DNA from: Cardiocondyla obscurior
Lineage: Eukaryota > Arthropoda > Insecta > Hymenoptera > Formicidae
DNA: 64,000 nucleotides
Direction: 5' to 3'
Assembly (NCBI RefSeq): GCF_019399895.1
Contig: NC_091865.1
Location: 4,345,001-4,409,000 of the forward strand
Each line of letters begins with the position of its first letter. The first letter of the stretch is position 1. This document shows positions 61,501 to 64,000 of the stretch, piece after piece. Both the position numbers and the translations under genes were made by a program. Under the pieces are notes generated by a model, which was not told the origin of the DNA, did no database searches, and was given only the letters and a program-made list of their open reading frames with translations.

Positions 61501-61740
61501 TAATCAGTGATCTAAAAGAATTTTGTCATTGATAACAGTTATCACTGGCCAAAAAAATTTTTATCTTTGATAATGGTTATCAGTGACCAAAAAAAATAGT
61601 AGTCATCAATAACGGTTATGAGTTATCAAAAAATATTTTAATCATTGATAACGATTATAGGCGACTAAAATACATTTTTGTTATCTATAATGGTTACAAG
61701 CGATCAAAACACATTTTAGTTATCAATAATGGTTATCACT
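58567..61740. mobile_element. decayed hAT-like transposon with long repeat-bearing inverted ends
   Basis: The ends are inverted repeats: left about 58567-58855 and right about 61298-61740. The inner parts match closely (TTTAAGATTTAATTC, CCATTTATCAATATAAATTT, TGAAGTTTGTA). The outer parts are tandem units of about 40 bp built on GATAACNGTTATC-like palindromes joined by GGTCA/ACC and T runs; the right end carries more units than the left. A degraded transposase lies inside on the plus strand. The 8-bp target duplication expected for hAT was not identified. Confidence 0.78.
59377..60653 (+). pseudogene. broken hAT-family transposase
   Basis: Only the C-terminal dimerisation segment is well preserved (60462-60653): VVPATQVNMERTFSALRLEL, SDLRYNLSNDILKIIMFIKL. 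This matches the hAT C-terminal region. Upstream frames (MECKRNILIEIDSKK..., LLNLKKLLVDVPTKENS, LMQYWEEKKFL) are interrupted by stops, including one just before the dimerisation segment. It is not expected to make active transposase. Confidence 0.75.
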
Positions 61741-62491
61741 AAGCAATATAAAATTAAATTCAAAATTGTCTAATCTAATTTAAAACAAATGAAAAAATAA
61801 CAGTTATTTTTTGTCTTTGGTTATTATACTGTAATATAAGGAAAAATACTGCATTTAAAATATAGAATAATAAACATAAAATATATTACTTATTGTTAAT
61901 TGAATAAATTAATTAATATATTTGTACATTATTTTACATAGAATGGCATACCACTCAGTCATTAAAATTTTAATGACTTTGAAATACTTAATATTTTTGA
62001 TATATTTCTAGATTATGTACATAGCATATTACATTTTCTCCGTGAAAATTGCGCGTTAATATTTATAAGTATCAAATAAGAAAGTCTTTTAGATATGTCA
62101 CGCTTTTTGTTCAATCTGTAATTCTGTAAGCTGTAATCTTAAATCTTAAGGTATTATATCTTTATAATCGTTAATGCAATTTTCCATCAAATTTTAAATA
62201 TTTCTACATAAAACTTAACTGTTCTTTTTAGCGTAACTTAGCATAGGAGTATAAGATAAAAGAAAGAAGTTTTCATTAAATACATGCATTATGTTTGTAT
62301 GACAAAAATATTTAATCTATTTTTTAAAAACTTCACGGTAAAAAAAAGTCTGGAAGCTAGAAAATTTAACCATTTATCATAGAATATAACTAAAATTTTT
62401 TATATGTCTAGAAATGAGACAACATAGATGTGTTTGTATATACGCGAGCACACGTACATGTGGTCGTTACATACTAAATCTCTACATTTTG
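61741..62491. other. AT-rich spacer after GMC paralog 3
   Basis: Probable 3' untranslated region and intergenic DNA downstream of the minus-strand gene that ends at 62492. I see no coding sequence. Confidence 0.6.
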
Positions 62492-64000
62492 TCACCTACG
62501 CCCAACGTTTCGCTTTTGATTCTCTCGCCAGTCTTCCTTGATAATGTCGCTAACTTTCTCGCCAATCATGATGGTCGGTGCATTTGGGTTTCCGCTGACA
62601 ATGGTCGGCATTATGGAAGCGTCGGCAACTCTGAGTCCTTTCACCCCGTAGACCCTCAGTCGTGGATCTACGACGGCCGTAGGATCGCCGCGCGGGCCCA
62701 TCTTGCAGGTGCCTGTCGGATGATAAATCGTGAAAGTGAAATGTCGGATGGCGCACTCCCAATACTCGTACGTGTCAAAGGGATATTTGTGACAGCCCGG
62801 CATGCGAATTGTATGTGGTCTTGATCCAAATCGCTGAAACGCGCTGGTATTTGATACCTTCATTGCCAATTTTATCCCCTCCACGAGAACATCCATGTCT
62901 TCCTTATGCGTGAAATAGTTAGGATTGATATTCGGTTGGACCAAGGGATTTCTGCTCTTCAGCCTGATCCAACCCGAGCTTTTGGGTCGTAATAAAAGCG
63001 GGAGAATCGACCAGGTCTCAATATTTTGTAAGGGCTTGTACATGGTGTTGTACACGCGATCTCTTAGACCGAGAATCTTTTTTATTTGATCACCGTCAGA
63101 ATTGATAGAAGATGGAGCAAAATGAAACTGCACGTCCGGATAATCGCCAGACTTGTCAGCGTATTTGGTGTTGAGAAAGGCCAACGCTTCCACTCCTGGA
63201 GTAGTCAGTGGTCCTCGTTCTCTTGCGATATATTCAAACATCACCGAGATAGTTTGAAACCGCTCTTTCATCAGAGTGATCGACTCGTTCACGACAAAAG
63301 TCAATCCACCAAGGCCTACGTGATCCTGAAGATTATCCCCGACTCGTAAATCGGATAGCACTGGTATACCGAATTCGGTTAAGTGTTCTCTGGGACCGAT
63401 TCCGGATAACATAAGTAACTGAGGCGAATTGATCGCACCGGCCGACGAGATAATTTCTCTTCTACATCTCACAATCTGCTGCTTGCCGTTGCGAAGAAAC
63501 TCGATGCCCGTTGCTCTTTTTTTATCGTTAAATATCACCCTCAAGGCCTGAGCCTGCATCGCTATGTGCAAGTTCGGTCTGTTCTTAACCGGCCGGAGAA
63601 AAGCTTTTGCCGTCGAGCATCGACTACCACGTCGAATCGTTGCTTGAGTTAACATAAAGCCGGTTTGGTTGAATCCATTTATATCACGATTTTCATAACC
63701 CATCTCTTGACCTGCTTGTAGAAAGGCAATCGCCAGAGGAGATTTCCAAGGTGGTTCTTGCACCGTCAAGTAACCCCCTATCTCGTGGTAAGGCGTTCTT
63801 GCTAAATACGGATTACGATTGTCTTCAGACTTGAGAAAATAAGGAAGCAATTCCTCGTAGCTCCATCCCGTGTTACCCGCTCGAGCCCAATTATCGTAAT
63901 CGTGTCTGCAAGAACATTCTCGTTTATCGTCCCGATTTGTTAACGTGATAATAATGAAAATAAAAGATACCTTATATACAGGTATACTTACCTGTTACCG
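62492..64000 (-). CDS. GMC oxidoreductase, glucose-dehydrogenase-like (paralog 3), 5' part outside window
   Basis: The visible coding exons on the minus strand are the last 9 bp of an exon (64000-63992, reading into GNR) and 63905-62492. They join as GN-R|HDYDNWARAGNTGWSYEELL with a GTAAGT donor and TTGCAG acceptor. The 472-codon exon covers signature 2 (GAINSPQLLMLSGIGP), the catalytic His in YHPTGTCKMGP, and the second active-site Asn in VSGNPNAPTIMIGEK, ending IKEDWRENQKRNVGRR. The FAD-binding N-terminus and signature 1 lie beyond the window. It resembles paralog 2 closely. Confidence 0.95.

Noticed and set aside
1..64000. CRISPR arrays, operons, tRNA or rRNA genes
   Set aside because: Repeats are microsatellites or inverted elements typical of an animal genome; no spacer-repeat array, no rRNA and no tRNA cloverleaf was recognised.

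Overview
The window reads as insect nuclear DNA, most likely from a hymenopteran and probably an ant. Coding islands are interrupted by many short AT-rich introns with GT-AG borders, intergenic DNA is rich in A/T and microsatellites, and all recognisable proteins are animal proteins. An intact inotocin precursor (peptide CLITNCPRG) and a same-strand array of GMC oxidoreductase (glucose-dehydrogenase-like) genes fit ants. The genus assignment is inference only.

Layout. Positions 1-11219 hold no gene I can recognise. Positions 11220-32609 form a compact gene block: small Maf (+), DNMT2/TRDMT1 (-), DDA1 (+), STARD7-like lipid carrier (+), PRIMPOL (-), INPP5F/SAC2 (+), ZCCHC4 (+) and inotocin (+). 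DNMT2/DDA1 and PRIMPOL/INPP5F are head-to-head pairs. I rebuilt the exon structures from reading frames, splice sites and phase. Positions 32610-42325 are a transposon graveyard: a 1.4-kb inverted-repeat element, a mariner remnant, a Tc1-like remnant, several fold-back MITEs (two almost identical) and a decayed GMC oxidoreductase pseudogene. Positions 42326-64000 carry three apparently functional GMC oxidoreductase genes, all on the minus strand, the last running off the window. They are separated by long AT-rich spacers, one of which contains a decayed hAT-like element with unusual subterminal repeats.

Functionally the block is mixed housekeeping: bHLH-independent bZIP transcription partner (small Maf), tRNA methylation (DNMT2), ubiquitin-ligase accessory (DDA1), mitochondrial lipid transfer (STARD7), replication repriming (PRIMPOL), endosomal phosphoinositide turnover (INPP5F), rRNA adenosine methylation (ZCCHC4) and a neuropeptide hormone (inotocin). 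I see no sign that they act in one pathway.

Most notable observations: a probable duplicated, phase-matched exon pair inside the Sac domain of INPP5F; the complete inotocin gene; GMC paralogs with different gene structures and different active-site residues; and a dense, partly young population of perfect or near-perfect fold-back elements.
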